The notes: generated by a model from the letters alone, not told the origin. Positions 1 to 8,987 are shown, numbered from the stretch's first letter. The stretch: 64,000 nt of DNA from Parabacteroides distasonis (GCA_021531775.1 JAFBIU010000014.1:29015-93014); one strand, 5' to 3'. Numbers and translations are program-made.

Positions 1-132
1 GCAGAGAAAGCCTACACGGTGAGCAATCTGACGGCTGTGTTTAGTAAGAATGCTGTGGCTGTGACCTACACCATGAAATATGGCAACATGCCTTTTGACT
101 TCTCGAATAAATTCACGGGTACAAAGAAGTAA
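1..132 (+). CDS. C-terminal end of an unidentified protein (possibly HmuY-like)
   Basis: The first frame is open from the window edge to a TAA at 130-132 and gives the last 43 residues of a protein. The tail contains TYTMKYGNMPFDF and ends in a short basic stretch. The haem receptor gene starts 3 bases after the stop, so the two are almost certainly co-transcribed. In Bacteroidales a HmuY haem-binding lipoprotein commonly precedes HmuR-type receptors, so a HmuY-like identity is inferred from position only; the fragment is too short to identify by itself. Confidence 0.6.
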   Translation, partial: AEKAYTVSNLTAVFSKNAVAVTYTMKYGNMPFDFSNKFTGTKK

Positions 133-135
133 ATT

Positions 136-2277
136 GTGACAACACGCTTTTTACATCGATTTGCCTATCCGCCACTGGTTAGTGTAGTTCTTTCAACACT
201 GACCGGTGGTCTGTGTGCACAATCCCGTGCTGACCTCGACACGATCCGTCATACATTCGAACTGGACCAGGTGGTCGTGACCGCCTCGCATACGCCCAAG
301 GCTCTGAAGGATGTACCGGTGGTGACACGTCTCATTACGCTTCGCGAGATCCAGATGACGGATGCCACCAACATTCAGGAGATGCTGACGCAGGAGATTC
401 CCGGCTTGGAATTCGGTCTGGCCATGAGCCAGGAGACATCGCTCAACATGAGCGGTTTCGGTGGCAATGCCGTCCTTTTTCTGGTGGATGGCGAACGGAT
501 GGCAGGCGAGACGTTAGACAATGTGGACTACACCCGCATGAACCTCGACAACGTAGGCCGCATCGAGATTGTGAAGGGAGCCTCTTCGGCACTCTATGGT
601 TCGAATGCCGTGGGCGGAGTGATCAACATCATCAGTCGCGAGAACTTGGAACCGTGGAGTGTCCATGTCAATTCGCGCTACAATACCTTCGGTAACGAGT
701 GGAGAAATGGTGCCACCTTTTCGCTCAACAGCGAAAAATGGAATACCCAAACCAATTTCCAATATACGCAAATCGACCCGATTGATTTGCCAAAGGCCTA
801 TACCCCCGAGGAGATTGCCCTCGAGTTATTGAAGAAAGAGCAGGGTCTTCCCTACGATGAGTCGGTACTCAACGACGACTCGAACTTGAGTCGCCTCTAC
901 GGTCAGAAGAGTTATCATGTCAAAGAGCGACTGACATGGCGTCCGTCAGATCGGCTCACACTGGTGGGGCGTGGCAGCTATTTTCATCGTACCAGCGAAC
1001 GCGACACCTATGCCTATCGCTTCAATGGTTACAGTGGAGGACTGAAAGGCACCTATACTTGGAATTACGGACGCAAACTGGAGTTGTCGTATGCGTACGA
1101 CCAGTATGATAAGGCGAACTATCTGCCCGACGGTACCCGTACGCACGACCACGACTACAGCAACCGGCAGCATGTGGCGCACGCCCTCTACAGCCACCCG
1201 TTTGGCAGAAACAGCCTTTTGATGGGAACCGATCTCCTGCACGACTATCTCACCACCTACCAGTTTCGCGACAATGCAGCCCATGCGCAAAACAACATCG
1301 ACGGCTATGCGCAATTCGACTGGAACATCAACGACCGGCTCAACGTGGTGGCGAGTATGCGCTATGACTATTTTTCGGCATCAGCCCAGCAGGCTTTCAC
1401 AGAACGTTTGGCAGGGGTCTATAAATTGCCTTGGCTTACCATCCGAGCCAATTATGCCAGTGGGTTTCGTGCACCTTCGCTCAAGGAGATGTATATGCAT
1501 TACGACATGGGCAACATGGGCGTTATGCTGATTGGCAATCCGGAGTTGGAACCCGAAAAGAGCCATAATTTCAATGTGGCGTTCGAACGGGAGCATCGCA
1601 TCCAGACAGGTCGTTTTTTCGATGGACGATACAGCTTCACACTCATGGGTTACTGCAATCTGTTCGACAAACGCATTACGACAGTCGGTCGTTACTGGGT
1701 GGTCGATGCGGCACACACCGATGGCGGCTATCTGGTCATGGAAGAGGATCCTCGAATCGAAAAATACAGTGTGGGCGACGAGACCCAATACAGCTTTCAT
1801 GCCGATAATGGTACTACCTACCAGGCATTGAGTAGTTCGCTCTACTGCAACGAGGAGGGTATCACGGTATGGGGTACGGATGTGAGTCTGGGTTATGTGA
1901 TGGACATGGGCCTCTTGATGAAGTTCAACTATTCGTGGATGCACGAGTCGGGTCAGGTGATCCAGTCGCAATTCAATCAGCCCCGCTCCCACTCGATGAC
2001 CTGGAAAGTGGGATATGACCATCGTTTCGCACGACACTATTCGCTCAATACGATCCTCTCAGGCCGCTTCCAAGGCAAACCACAGTCGGGCCGCAAGGAT
2101 GTCGATCAGGGCTATACGATCTGGAAGCTCATGCTACAGCACAAGATTGGTCGTCGCATGAACATCAACACGGCTATCGACAATCTTTTCAACTACAGGC
2201 CGAAGCGTTACTACTACAGTTCACCACTCACGACCGGTATCGCTTTCAGCGTGGGGCTTTCAGTCGATCTGAACTAA
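136..2277 (+). CDS. TonB-dependent outer-membrane receptor, haem/haemoglobin (HmuR-like) type
   Basis: The 713-residue protein has a signal peptide (about residues 1-28), a plug domain beginning near the VVVTAS segment, and a C-terminal beta-barrel. The plug carries LVDGERM and the usual IEIVKGASSALYGSNAVGGVINI pattern. In the barrel, FRAP (about 443-446) and NPEL (about 467-470) match the FRAP/NPNL boxes of haem receptors, which supports haem or haemoglobin uptake. It lacks the N-terminal carboxypeptidase-regulatory domain of SusC proteins. The start is GTG, 3 bases after the preceding stop, suggesting translational coupling. A convergent terminator overlaps its stop. Family assignment is firm; the exact ligand is inferred. 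Confidence 0.85.
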   Translation: MTTRFLHRFAYPPLVSVVLSTLTGGLCAQSRADLDTIRHTFELDQVVVTASHTPKALKDVPVVTRLITLREIQMTDATNIQEMLTQEIPGLEFGLAMSQETSLNMSGFGGNAVLFLVDGERMAGETLDNVDYTRMNLDNVGRIEIVKGASSALYGSNAVGGVINIISRENLEPWSVHVNSRYNTFGNEWRNGATFSLNSEKWNTQTNFQYTQIDPIDLPKAYTPEEIALELLKKEQGLPYDESVLNDDSNLSRLYGQKSYHVKERLTWRPSDRLTLVGRGSYFHRTSERDTYAYRFNGYSGGLKGTYTWNYGRKLELSYAYDQYDKANYLPDGTRTHDHDYSNRQHVAHALYSHPFGRNSLLMGTDLLHDYLTTYQFRDNAAHAQNNIDGYAQFDWNINDRLNVVASMRYDYFSASAQQAFTERLAGVYKLPWLTIRANYASGFRAPSLKEMYMHYDMGNMGVMLIGNPELEPEKSHNFNVAFEREHRIQTGRFFDGRYSFTLMGYCNLFDKRITTVGRYWVVDAAHTDGGYLVMEEDPRIEKYSVGDETQYSFHADNGTTYQALSSSLYCNEEGITVWGTDVSLGYVMDMGLLMKFNYSWMHESGQVIQSQFNQPRSHSMTWKVGYDHRFARHYSLNTILSGRFQGKPQSGRKDVDQGYTIWKLMLQHKIGRRMNINTAIDNLFNYRPKRYYYSSPLTTGIAFSVGLSVDLN

Positions 2278-2310
2278 GTAAGGTTGGTACATACAGTCCA
2301 GCCTTACTTA
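2276..2310. terminator. Bidirectional terminator hairpin
   Basis: Arms AGTAAGGTTGG (2278-2288) and CCAGCCTTACT (2298-2308) pair with one wobble. The hairpin lies between two convergent genes, and the stop codon of the minus-strand gene is inside the stem. Confidence 0.6.
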
Positions 2311-3038
2311 CTTCGATCTTCCGTATCACGATAGATCTGTTCGACTTGATCGTAAAGGGTGGTCCATTCGTCAAAGGCAGACAGGTGGTTGGCTGGAACC
2401 GACGAACGGGCGATCTGATGAAAACGAACCGTCGTACAATACAGTTGGAAGGCCGGTTTACCCGTCAATGGATTCCATTGCTTGATGGCCCGCTGGACCG
2501 TATTGTAGGCCGTATCGAAGTCACGGGCCGTCGGACAATCGTGTGCGACAGCCGTCACCATCTCGCAGAAGTCCTTGACCGGAGCCTCCTCGGGGGCAAT
2601 GCCCAATTTGATGCCCAAATCGAAGAGGCAGGCCATGAAATGGTGCGCCTTGGCTTGCGATCCGTCCGGCAGGCGGAACCGTTTACCGGACACATAGTGG
2701 CGTTGGAAGATGTGACGGACCTGGGCCAAAAAGGCTGTCTTAGCCGTTTCCTCCTTCAGATAATAGCGTTTGGGAGCTCCTCGCCCTCGCTTCTCCTGAG
2801 GCAGACACCCTGGCATCTCCGATAATTCTCCGGCCATCGGATCGGTCAATAGCTGTTCTGCCCGTTGTTGAAGCAACAGGTGCAGTTGCTCGTTAAGCCG
2901 GTTCAAAGCTGAAGCCACTTGGGGCCAACGTGCAGAGGTGCTGTCCGCCACCTCCACTAACTCACGTTGGGCTTCCCGATTCAGCCTGATAAGTTTGTCC
3001 AACATCTCCGATTGCTGATTCATATCAATTTCTACCAT
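2304..3038 (-). CDS. Protein of unknown function, second gene of an accessory pair
   Basis: The 244-residue product is not recognised. The N-terminal half (about 1-75) is Leu/Gln/Glu-rich and probably helical or coiled-coil. A basic patch KRGRGAPKRYYL follows near residue 90. The C-terminal half is mixed helical, with Cys and His but no clear metal site. There is no signal peptide and no membrane segment, so it is probably cytoplasmic. Its ATG overlaps the end of the upstream HsdR_N-like gene by 7 bases, so the two are translationally coupled and probably act together. An alternative start is the ATG 15 bases downstream. Confidence 0.7.
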   Translation of the reverse strand: MVEIDMNQQSEMLDKLIRLNREAQRELVEVADSTSARWPQVASALNRLNEQLHLLLQQRAEQLLTDPMAGELSEMPGCLPQEKRGRGAPKRYYLKEETAKTAFLAQVRHIFQRHYVSGKRFRLPDGSQAKAHHFMACLFDLGIKLGIAPEEAPVKDFCEMVTAVAHDCPTARDFDTAYNTVQRAIKQWNPLTGKPAFQLYCTTVRFHQIARSSVPANHLSAFDEWTTLYDQVEQIYRDTEDRSK

Positions 3039-3805
3039 GATTTGACCTGTTTCAATAGAAAATCAGTGGGCCGCAACACCTCCTTGAGGGTACGAATCTC
3101 CTGCATATCCTCCAGATCCATCCAGGGGTCTCCGGCCAAGATCTTCTCTCCGTCACTGATGACGAGCGCATGACAATAGACCGGAAACTGGAAGTCCTTG
3201 TCAAGCTGGTACTGAGCCAGATCGAGGGCGGCCTGACAGGGAACTACCTTCGTTGCCTCGTCCGAAACCGTCGGGTTGGCTTCCAACAGGATACCGCCTA
3301 AGGGTATGGCATTCACACAGAGGATGAAATCCCAGGCAAAGCCATCGTTGAGAGCCCCTCTCCACCCTTTGACATATTCGAACGTGTTGTTTTCGGGATG
3401 TTCCCAATCGATGATCCGGATGATGCCCCGATGTTTCGGATTGCCGTCTCGATAGTCGTAGGGCAACCCGTTGATCAGGTGCTCGTGTACATAGTCGAAA
3501 GCATCCAGCGTATCTAACGGATGGTGGTTGTTGGGGTTGTTGTAATTACAACGCCAGGTGATGTGAACCAAGTCAAAGCTCCGCATCTCCAAGGCATAAT
3601 AGGCCTCACTGCCTTGGTTGAGTCTCTTCAGGCAGTTCTCGAACCAGAAGGTGGTTTGATTGATGTGGGGCGTGTTGTAGCCGTTCACGAAACTGACCTC
3701 TTCCGTTTGCGGATAGGGACATTCATGTTTTGCCCAACCCATGCGGAGGAGTTGCTGCTCCAACCGGCGGCGGGCATTTGCCAATTCTCGTTTTTTATAG
3801 TGCAT
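3032..3805 (-). CDS. Stand-alone HsdR N-terminal-like (PD-(D/E)XK fold) protein
   Basis: The 257-residue protein has, at about 165-230, the signature of the N-terminal nuclease domain of type I restriction R subunits: WDFILCVNAIPLGGILLEAN, then an AALDLAQYQL stretch, PVYCHALVISDG and GDPWM. In R subunits the matching segments read DxVLFVNGxPLVxIELK, QLxxY, and ALVISDG. The catalytic ELK appears here as LEAN, so the Lys is not present at the expected place. No helicase follows. It may therefore be an inactive or altered nuclease, or a binding domain. It is the first gene of a two-gene unit. The similarity is read by eye and needs profile confirmation. Confidence 0.6.
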   Translation of the reverse strand: MHYKKRELANARRRLEQQLLRMGWAKHECPYPQTEEVSFVNGYNTPHINQTTFWFENCLKRLNQGSEAYYALEMRSFDLVHITWRCNYNNPNNHHPLDTLDAFDYVHEHLINGLPYDYRDGNPKHRGIIRIIDWEHPENNTFEYVKGWRGALNDGFAWDFILCVNAIPLGGILLEANPTVSDEATKVVPCQAALDLAQYQLDKDFQFPVYCHALVISDGEKILAGDPWMDLEDMQEIRTLKEVLRPTDFLLKQVKSW

Positions 3806-3849
3806 CGTACGTATCGTTTTTATACATTATTATATATAGGTCGATGGGT

Positions 3850-3895
3850 ATAAGTAGTGACCGACCTGGGTCATAAGTAGTGACCGACGTGTGTC
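3850..3895. repeat. Two tandem 23-bp direct repeats (iteron- or operator-like)
   Basis: Units 3850-3872 and 3873-3895 share ATAAGTAGTGACCGAC and differ at a few later bases. They lie directly upstream of the minus-strand start at 3805. A spacing of 23 bp, about two helical turns, fits sites for one regulator or replication protein. Confidence 0.7.
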
Positions 3896-3931
3896 ATCAG
3901 TTATGCCTTGTTTAGCCCGAAAAATTTGCTA

Positions 3932-3964
3932 CCACGCGAGGAAACAAAATTTTCCTCGCGGTGG
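3932..3964. terminator. Strong hairpin, possible terminator of the DUF3987-like gene
   Basis: CCACGCGAGGAAA pairs with TTTCCTCGCGGTGG with a single bulged base and a short A-rich loop. A T-run follows on both strands. It lies downstream of the minus-strand gene that ends at 4061, for which it could be the terminator. Confidence 0.5.
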
Positions 3965-3968
3965 AACT

Positions 3969-4047
3969 CTTTTTTCCGCGTAACGTTACGTTAGGTGTTA
4001 CGCCTTTTGAAGCGTATCAGTTTGCGTAACGTTACGCAGGAAAAAAG
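3969..4047. repeat. Inverted repeat whose arms are themselves palindromes
   Basis: The arm at 3969-3990 (CTTTTTTCC, GCG, TAACGTTACG) is repeated in inverted form at 4025-4047. Each arm contains CGTAACGTTACG, and the right one extends to the perfect 16-bp palindrome 4023-4038. Such nested symmetry suggests a protein-binding or origin site; no function is shown. Confidence 0.7.
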
Positions 4048-4060
4048 GATTACGGCTCTT

Positions 4061-5461
4061 TTAGGAACCTACAGTCAGCTGTCTGTTGAGTAGGGAAAGG
4101 CCGATGGCTGTCTTGCAGAACCGCACCTTATCCACTTTCTCAATCCAGCCGTTCTTGATCCAGCGCTTCACCACCGTCCGATAGCCGGTCGCTTTTCGTC
4201 CCATTTCAAGGTAAGCCGCCTCCACGTTGAGATAGGTGAAGACCTCCGGCAATCCATTGAAGACCCAAGCACTGGAGTTTTTTGCAAAGACTGGTGTCTG
4301 CATCAGGAGGGCATTTTCAGCGATACTCGCTTCCATCTTTGCACCGAAATACTTGAGCTGGAAATAGAGCACGTATTCGCTCACCCAATGGGCAAACGCC
4401 ATCGCCTCGTCTGTCAGTTCCTTGCCATCGAGCAGATAGAGCAGGCATCCCGCACGGAAGCCCATGACAGCTGCACGCTTACGGAAGATGTTGATGCTCT
4501 GGTTGCCCGATACTTCGCTCAACATCTTCTGTTGGGCACACCAGTCGAGCTGCTGATCTTTCAGTTGGTTGACCTCGATCACATCGCCCACCGATTCGGA
4601 GAGCAAGATCTCTTGGATCTTCGAGATGGTTTCGAGATTCGTTCGAGAGCGTTCCTGCTCCTCCAGCTCCTCGTCCAAGTCGAAAGGGAAAGAGCAGAAG
4701 GCGACACGGGTGACCAGTCCATCCTCGGTGTTCTGGTAGTGCTTCATGACAGCCTTGGGTGTTCCGCTGGTAACGAGATTGACGGCAATGGGTACCCGGG
4801 CACTGGTGCCGGCATGCGTCTTCGTGTCCTGTCCGCCCATCTCGGTGTCGAACATCAGACGTTCGTTGGTACCCCGGTCGCTACTCCAGTTGTTGGCCTC
4901 ATGGAGCGAGTCGATCTCCGGACAGACGATGATGCATCGTTTGCCCTGCATGTTCTTGATGTTCTGGTAGAACTGTGCTTTCGTGGTGCTGGGCATCATG
5001 ATTCGCGTGCCATAGTGCGGATCTTTGGGTTTCATTCCTGATTTGCCCAGTGCCTGACATACATCGGCATACTCGTCCATGAGGACGCGTGTCGCGTTGT
5101 CTTCCTCGATCACCTGCGAGATCAGTACGTTTTGCATACGGGTCAGTGCGCTCTTGCCAATCGTCTGTTCCCCTACAAGACAACATTCGAATCCGAGGTG
5201 ATGAGCCTCCTGATTGCGATAGAGGAATCGTGCTTCGCCACCCATCATGCCCAAAAAGGGCAATGACATGATCGCCATCGCCTCCTTGCGGCCGTCGGGA
5301 TAGGGCTCGACAACCGCCTGGATGGCCCAATGTAGTTTTTCCGGTAAAAGGGGGATGCTGTCGGCTGCAACAGCTGTCGGCTCCTGAAGAGGAGACTCAG
5401 CCAGTTTGTCCTCGACAAGGTCTGTGCTGAGATTTAGTTTTGTCTGCATCATAATGTACAT
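4061..5461 (-). CDS. DUF3987-like P-loop protein (primase/helicase-like)
   Basis: The 466-residue protein has a Walker A motif GEQTIGKS near residue 95 and a hydrophobic strand with acidic end, CIIVCPEID, near 178, as in DUF3987 proteins. In Bacteroidales these are common on mobile elements and are thought to act in DNA replication. The C-terminal 60 residues look like a winged helix (TVVKRWIKNGWIEKV). No primase domain precedes it. It stands upstream of the palindrome/direct-repeat region and the two unknown genes, so all may belong to one accessory element. The start is ATG at 5461, with further ATGs 9 and 12 bases downstream. Confidence 0.65.
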   Translation of the reverse strand: MYIMMQTKLNLSTDLVEDKLAESPLQEPTAVAADSIPLLPEKLHWAIQAVVEPYPDGRKEAMAIMSLPFLGMMGGEARFLYRNQEAHHLGFECCLVGEQTIGKSALTRMQNVLISQVIEEDNATRVLMDEYADVCQALGKSGMKPKDPHYGTRIMMPSTTKAQFYQNIKNMQGKRCIIVCPEIDSLHEANNWSSDRGTNERLMFDTEMGGQDTKTHAGTSARVPIAVNLVTSGTPKAVMKHYQNTEDGLVTRVAFCSFPFDLDEELEEQERSRTNLETISKIQEILLSESVGDVIEVNQLKDQQLDWCAQQKMLSEVSGNQSINIFRKRAAVMGFRAGCLLYLLDGKELTDEAMAFAHWVSEYVLYFQLKYFGAKMEASIAENALLMQTPVFAKNSSAWVFNGLPEVFTYLNVEAAYLEMGRKATGYRTVVKRWIKNGWIEKVDKVRFCKTAIGLSLLNRQLTVGS

Positions 5462-5489
5462 AGCATCATGTTTCCATCATTGGATGGTG

Positions 5490-5517
5490 CAAATATAGAG
5501 CAATTCTCCAAGGCAAA
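5490..5517 (-). promoter_or_regulatory. Promoter of the DUF3987-like gene
   Basis: On the minus strand a -7 box TATATTTG (5497-5490) is preceded by TTTG (5517-5514), a slightly short 16-base spacing. Transcription would start near 5484, about 20 bases before the ATG. The rest of 5518-5680 shows nothing I can support. Confidence 0.5.
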
Positions 5518-5680
5518 AAAGGTTATCAAAATTATCGAAATCCAAAAACCCGAACAAGATGGTCAACTGTCTGTTTATCTGTCAACTAAAATTGTAGAGT
5601 TGAAAACATAGCCAAGTCACCCATACACATAGTTTCAATAACAGTTCCATCATAAAAAAACAGGGGGAGGTGAAAAAGGT

Positions 5681-6478
5681 TCAGAATTGGAAAAGAGTGG
5701 CTCCTATTTGGAAGAAGGCACGATTCATGCGAGGATTGAAGACGGCACTCGCAAAAAGAGGAAGCGTATAACCCGAGGTGATGACCACCTCTTTCCGAAC
5801 TCGGAGTTCCAGGTGGATGATTCCGGGTCGATCACTGTAGAAGGTGCTCCTGTCATCGCTTTTCCTCTTCCAGGTGAAAGTGCCTCCGACGGTCAAGTCA
5901 CTGTACCATCCGTGCGAATGGAACAGCGGATAACTGACCGAAAGGTAGGAGGAATAGCGGTTGGATGAATTGTCTTCCCACCGGTCACGTCCGAACAGGA
6001 TGGTGGACCAACTGACAGTCAGCGGAAACCGAGGATAGGCTTGGCCCGCCTCGTAAGTAAGGATGCAGTCCAGAAAACGTCCTGTCGAGTGAGCCGAATA
6101 GTTGAAGAACTCCCGGTTGTTGTAGGTGGCATCCGGCGAGAAATTATAGGTGTCCCAAAAGGCCAGTTTCCATCCGGCATAGCGGAATTCGCTGAAAAAG
6201 TTGAATTCCTTATAATCTCCGGAGATGTTGGTTCCGCCCCACAAGCCGAACTTCATATATTCGTGTTTGTCGTGGATGGCCAAGGCCGAACACATCACCA
6301 GACCATCGCTTACCTCAATGCCTCGCCACAAATGATTGTTGGCGATTTCCAGGTTGAAATCGAGTTGGTCTCCTAAAGAGGAGGTTTGTTGAGCCCGGAC
6401 TGTGGCACCCGAAAGCACCACAGTCAAGGCTACTAAATATACAAAACAACTCTGAAAAAAGTCACGTTTAACGACCAT
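5681..6478 (-). CDS. Outer-membrane beta-barrel protein of unknown function
   Basis: The 265-residue product starts with a signal peptide ending near TVRAQQ and continues as alternating aromatic/polar strands. It ends in Phe, as is usual for outer-membrane barrels (TLFQF). The ATG at 6478 is chosen; a GTG at 6487 is also possible. Either start overlaps the end of the alcohol dehydrogenase gene, so it is the last gene of the symporter-dehydrogenase operon. It contains many Trp and Tyr residues. It could be a small porin or substrate channel for that operon, but this is inferred from position. Confidence 0.7.
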   Translation of the reverse strand: MVVKRDFFQSCFVYLVALTVVLSGATVRAQQTSSLGDQLDFNLEIANNHLWRGIEVSDGLVMCSALAIHDKHEYMKFGLWGGTNISGDYKEFNFFSEFRYAGWKLAFWDTYNFSPDATYNNREFFNYSAHSTGRFLDCILTYEAGQAYPRFPLTVSWSTILFGRDRWEDNSSNRYSSYLSVSYPLFHSHGWYSDLTVGGTFTWKRKSDDRSTFYSDRPGIIHLELRVRKEVVITSGYTLPLFASAVFNPRMNRAFFQIGATLFQF

Positions 6479-7520
6479 GGTTCTCACAGGCTTTATCTAA
6501 ATCAATGATCACTTTCATGGTGGTTGCCTTGTTGGCATCGATGAACTGATAGGCATCATCATACTCCTCAAAGGCGAAACGGTTGCTGATCAGCGGCTTC
6601 AGATTGACAATCCCTTGGCTCACGAAATCGACAGCTGTCTGATAGTCTTCGTGACGGTACATCATCGTGCCGATCAGCCGCAGTTCATGTTCACCCAAAT
6701 GGAACATACTCAAGGCCGGGTCTTTGGCAAAGACCGCTACGACCACAATGTCGCTACCCTTTTCGATGGTCTCCATCAAGGAACGGATACTCGATTCTAC
6801 ACCGGCCACTTCGAAACCCACCTGATAGCCTTCGCTGCCAAACACCTCCTGCACGGCCTCTTTCAACGGTTTCTGAAGTACATTGGCCGTCCATTCCAAT
6901 CCACATTCGCGCGCTTTGGCCAACCGCAGATCACTCACATCGGTAATGAGTACCTTTTTGGCTCCTCGCGCCTTGCAGAACTGGGCCACGAGATTGCCGA
7001 TGGCACCGGCTCCACTGACCACGACGTTCTTGCCGGCCACATCGGTACGATTTGTGGCATGGGCTCCAACAGCAGAGGGTTCGATCATGGCACCTTCGTC
7101 CAGGCTCATGCCAGCCGGCAACACTACGACACGATCGTCGGTTGTGACGAAATAATCTTGTGCCACACCATTGGCCTGGAAAGCCTCTACGCGCAAGTGT
7201 TCACACACATTATATTGTCCACGCTTACAGGGAGCACATTCGTTGCAGACCAGCTGGGGACGGGCCGTGATGGCATCTCCCGGTTTGCAGACGGTTACTT
7301 CCGAACCGACCGCCTTGACGATGGCAGAATACTCATGTCCCTGTACGACCGGATAGAAGGTGGCCGGATGAAGTCCGTGATAGGAATGGATCTCACTGCC
7401 ACAGATACCGATGCGTTTCACCTGAATCAAGACCTGATGGGGTTGTAAATCGGCTGCTTTCGGGGCTTCCACTTGTTTGAACTCAATCTGTTTCGGGGCT
7501 ACTAAAATTGCTTGTCTCAT
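6468..7520 (-). CDS. Zinc-dependent alcohol dehydrogenase (MDR family, sugar/polyol type)
   Basis: The 350-residue protein is a medium-chain dehydrogenase. Catalytic zinc ligands are Cys40 in GICGSEIH and His62-Glu63 in GHEYS. A structural zinc site is formed by Cys92, Cys95, Cys98 and Cys106. A Rossmann motif GAGAIG lies near 170. Length and motifs fit the sorbitol, threonine or galactitol-phosphate dehydrogenase branch. It oxidises an alcohol with NAD(P) in the cytoplasm; the substrate is unknown. It lies 34 bases behind the GPH symporter gene, so it probably acts on the imported sugar or a derivative. Confidence 0.88.
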   Translation of the reverse strand: MRQAILVAPKQIEFKQVEAPKAADLQPHQVLIQVKRIGICGSEIHSYHGLHPATFYPVVQGHEYSAIVKAVGSEVTVCKPGDAITARPQLVCNECAPCKRGQYNVCEHLRVEAFQANGVAQDYFVTTDDRVVVLPAGMSLDEGAMIEPSAVGAHATNRTDVAGKNVVVSGAGAIGNLVAQFCKARGAKKVLITDVSDLRLAKARECGLEWTANVLQKPLKEAVQEVFGSEGYQVGFEVAGVESSIRSLMETIEKGSDIVVVAVFAKDPALSMFHLGEHELRLIGTMMYRHEDYQTAVDFVSQGIVNLKPLISNRFAFEEYDDAYQFIDANKATTMKVIIDLDKACENHGR

Positions 7521-7554
7521 GATGCTATATTTTTTTGATTGTTTGATGCGATAA

Positions 7555-8943
7555 TTAGATATTTGTTGTTTTGCGTGTCTTCAGTTCTGCCACGATGGAC
7601 TGATACTGTTTCCGATTCAGCCGATAGAAGAGCAGGATGCCAGCCGTGATGATCCAAAGGACACCCGGAATGGTACTGAACGCGTGATGAATGACCGACT
7701 TGACGGTCTCGGACTGTTCGAGGTTGGCCTCGTAGCCGGCCCAACCCATGCCCAAAGCCAGCAGGGAGGTTCCCAAGGCCATACCGATCTTATTGGCCAA
7801 TGAAATGAAGGCATACTGGAAACCGTCGTTCCGAACACCGGTTTTCCATTCCCCATACTCGACACAATCCGGAATGATGGCATAAATGGCCGTGTTGAAT
7901 CCGGAAAAGAAGAATTGGGCCAAGGCAGCAAAGGCGTAGAAGAGCAAGGGAGAAGTGGTGGGCGAAAAGAAGTAGAGCAGAATCATACAGATGCCCATGA
8001 AAAGGCTGAAGAGACTGGCTGCCCAACCTTTGTTGGCTGTCCGCTTGAACACCCACGGGAACGAAATGGCTCCCAAAATGGAGGGAATGACGATCACGCC
8101 TGAGAAGAACGAGAAGAGATCCTCATTTCCCTCTACATATTTAAAATAGTAGATCAGATCGGCGTTGCGGCCATACAGAATGAAGCCAAAGAGTAGTTGA
8201 CCGATGACGGCCATCAGGAAAGGCTTGTTCTGCAGGACAGCTTTCAGCTGAACGGTTAGAGGAATAGCCCGCTGTTGCACAGGTAGTTCGACCACTTCGC
8301 GTGTCTTGGCAAAGCAGAACCAGTGACAGCCTGTGAAGATGAGTCCGTAAAGGGCTGCCACGATGACAAATCCCTGCGGATTGCTCAACGTTCCGTCACC
8401 ACAGAACTTGACCAAGGGAACCGTCACGATGTTGATGATGCCAATGGCAATCATGGCGGCTACCGAACGGCTGGTATTGATTTTGGCCCGTTCATCCATG
8501 TTCTGGGTCATGGCTCCACAGAGCGTTCCATAGGGCAGATTGACGCAGGTATAACCCAACACCAGCAATCCGTAGGTAAGGCTCATATAGACCAACTTCC
8601 ACGAATAGGGCATATTGGGTTGAGCCAGAAAACAGAGCACGAGCATAATGGCTGTGAAGGGGGCTCCAAACAGCAGCCACGGACGATAACGTCCCCATCT
8701 CGATTTGGTGCGGTCGCTGAGACTGCCGATGATGGGGTCGTTGATGGCATCCCAAAAGCGGGAAACCAGCATAAGTGTTGCCACGGCACTCATTTCCACG
8801 CCGAACACATCCGTGTAGAAAATCATCAGGAAGGATACGACGAAGGACCAACTGAAGTTACAGCCTACATCACCGAAGCCGTAGGCGATTTTACTGACGA
8901 ACGAGACTTTCCCGTTTTGCATGGTATCATTTTGCTTTTCCAT
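7555..8943 (-). CDS. GPH-family sugar:cation symporter (MelB-like)
   Basis: The 462-residue membrane protein has about 12 hydrophobic segments and the family signature near the N-terminus (KIAYGFGDVGCNF and DAINDPIIGSLSDRTKSRWGRYRPW). GPH transporters import glycosides, pentosides or hexuronides with Na+ or H+. The ATG at 8943 is chosen because a promoter -7 box lies at 8995-8988, which excludes the longer reading that starts at 9057. It is the first gene of the operon with the dehydrogenase and barrel protein, opposite the LacI regulator. Confidence 0.9.
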   Translation of the reverse strand: MEKQNDTMQNGKVSFVSKIAYGFGDVGCNFSWSFVVSFLMIFYTDVFGVEMSAVATLMLVSRFWDAINDPIIGSLSDRTKSRWGRYRPWLLFGAPFTAIMLVLCFLAQPNMPYSWKLVYMSLTYGLLVLGYTCVNLPYGTLCGAMTQNMDERAKINTSRSVAAMIAIGIINIVTVPLVKFCGDGTLSNPQGFVIVAALYGLIFTGCHWFCFAKTREVVELPVQQRAIPLTVQLKAVLQNKPFLMAVIGQLLFGFILYGRNADLIYYFKYVEGNEDLFSFFSGVIVIPSILGAISFPWVFKRTANKGWAASLFSLFMGICMILLYFFSPTTSPLLFYAFAALAQFFFSGFNTAIYAIIPDCVEYGEWKTGVRNDGFQYAFISLANKIGMALGTSLLALGMGWAGYEANLEQSETVKSVIHHAFSTIPGVLWIITAGILLFYRLNRKQYQSIVAELKTRKTTNI

Positions 8944-8987
8944 GTGTTTTGTTGTTTTTTGATTGATGATACTTGAATTTTGTGATG

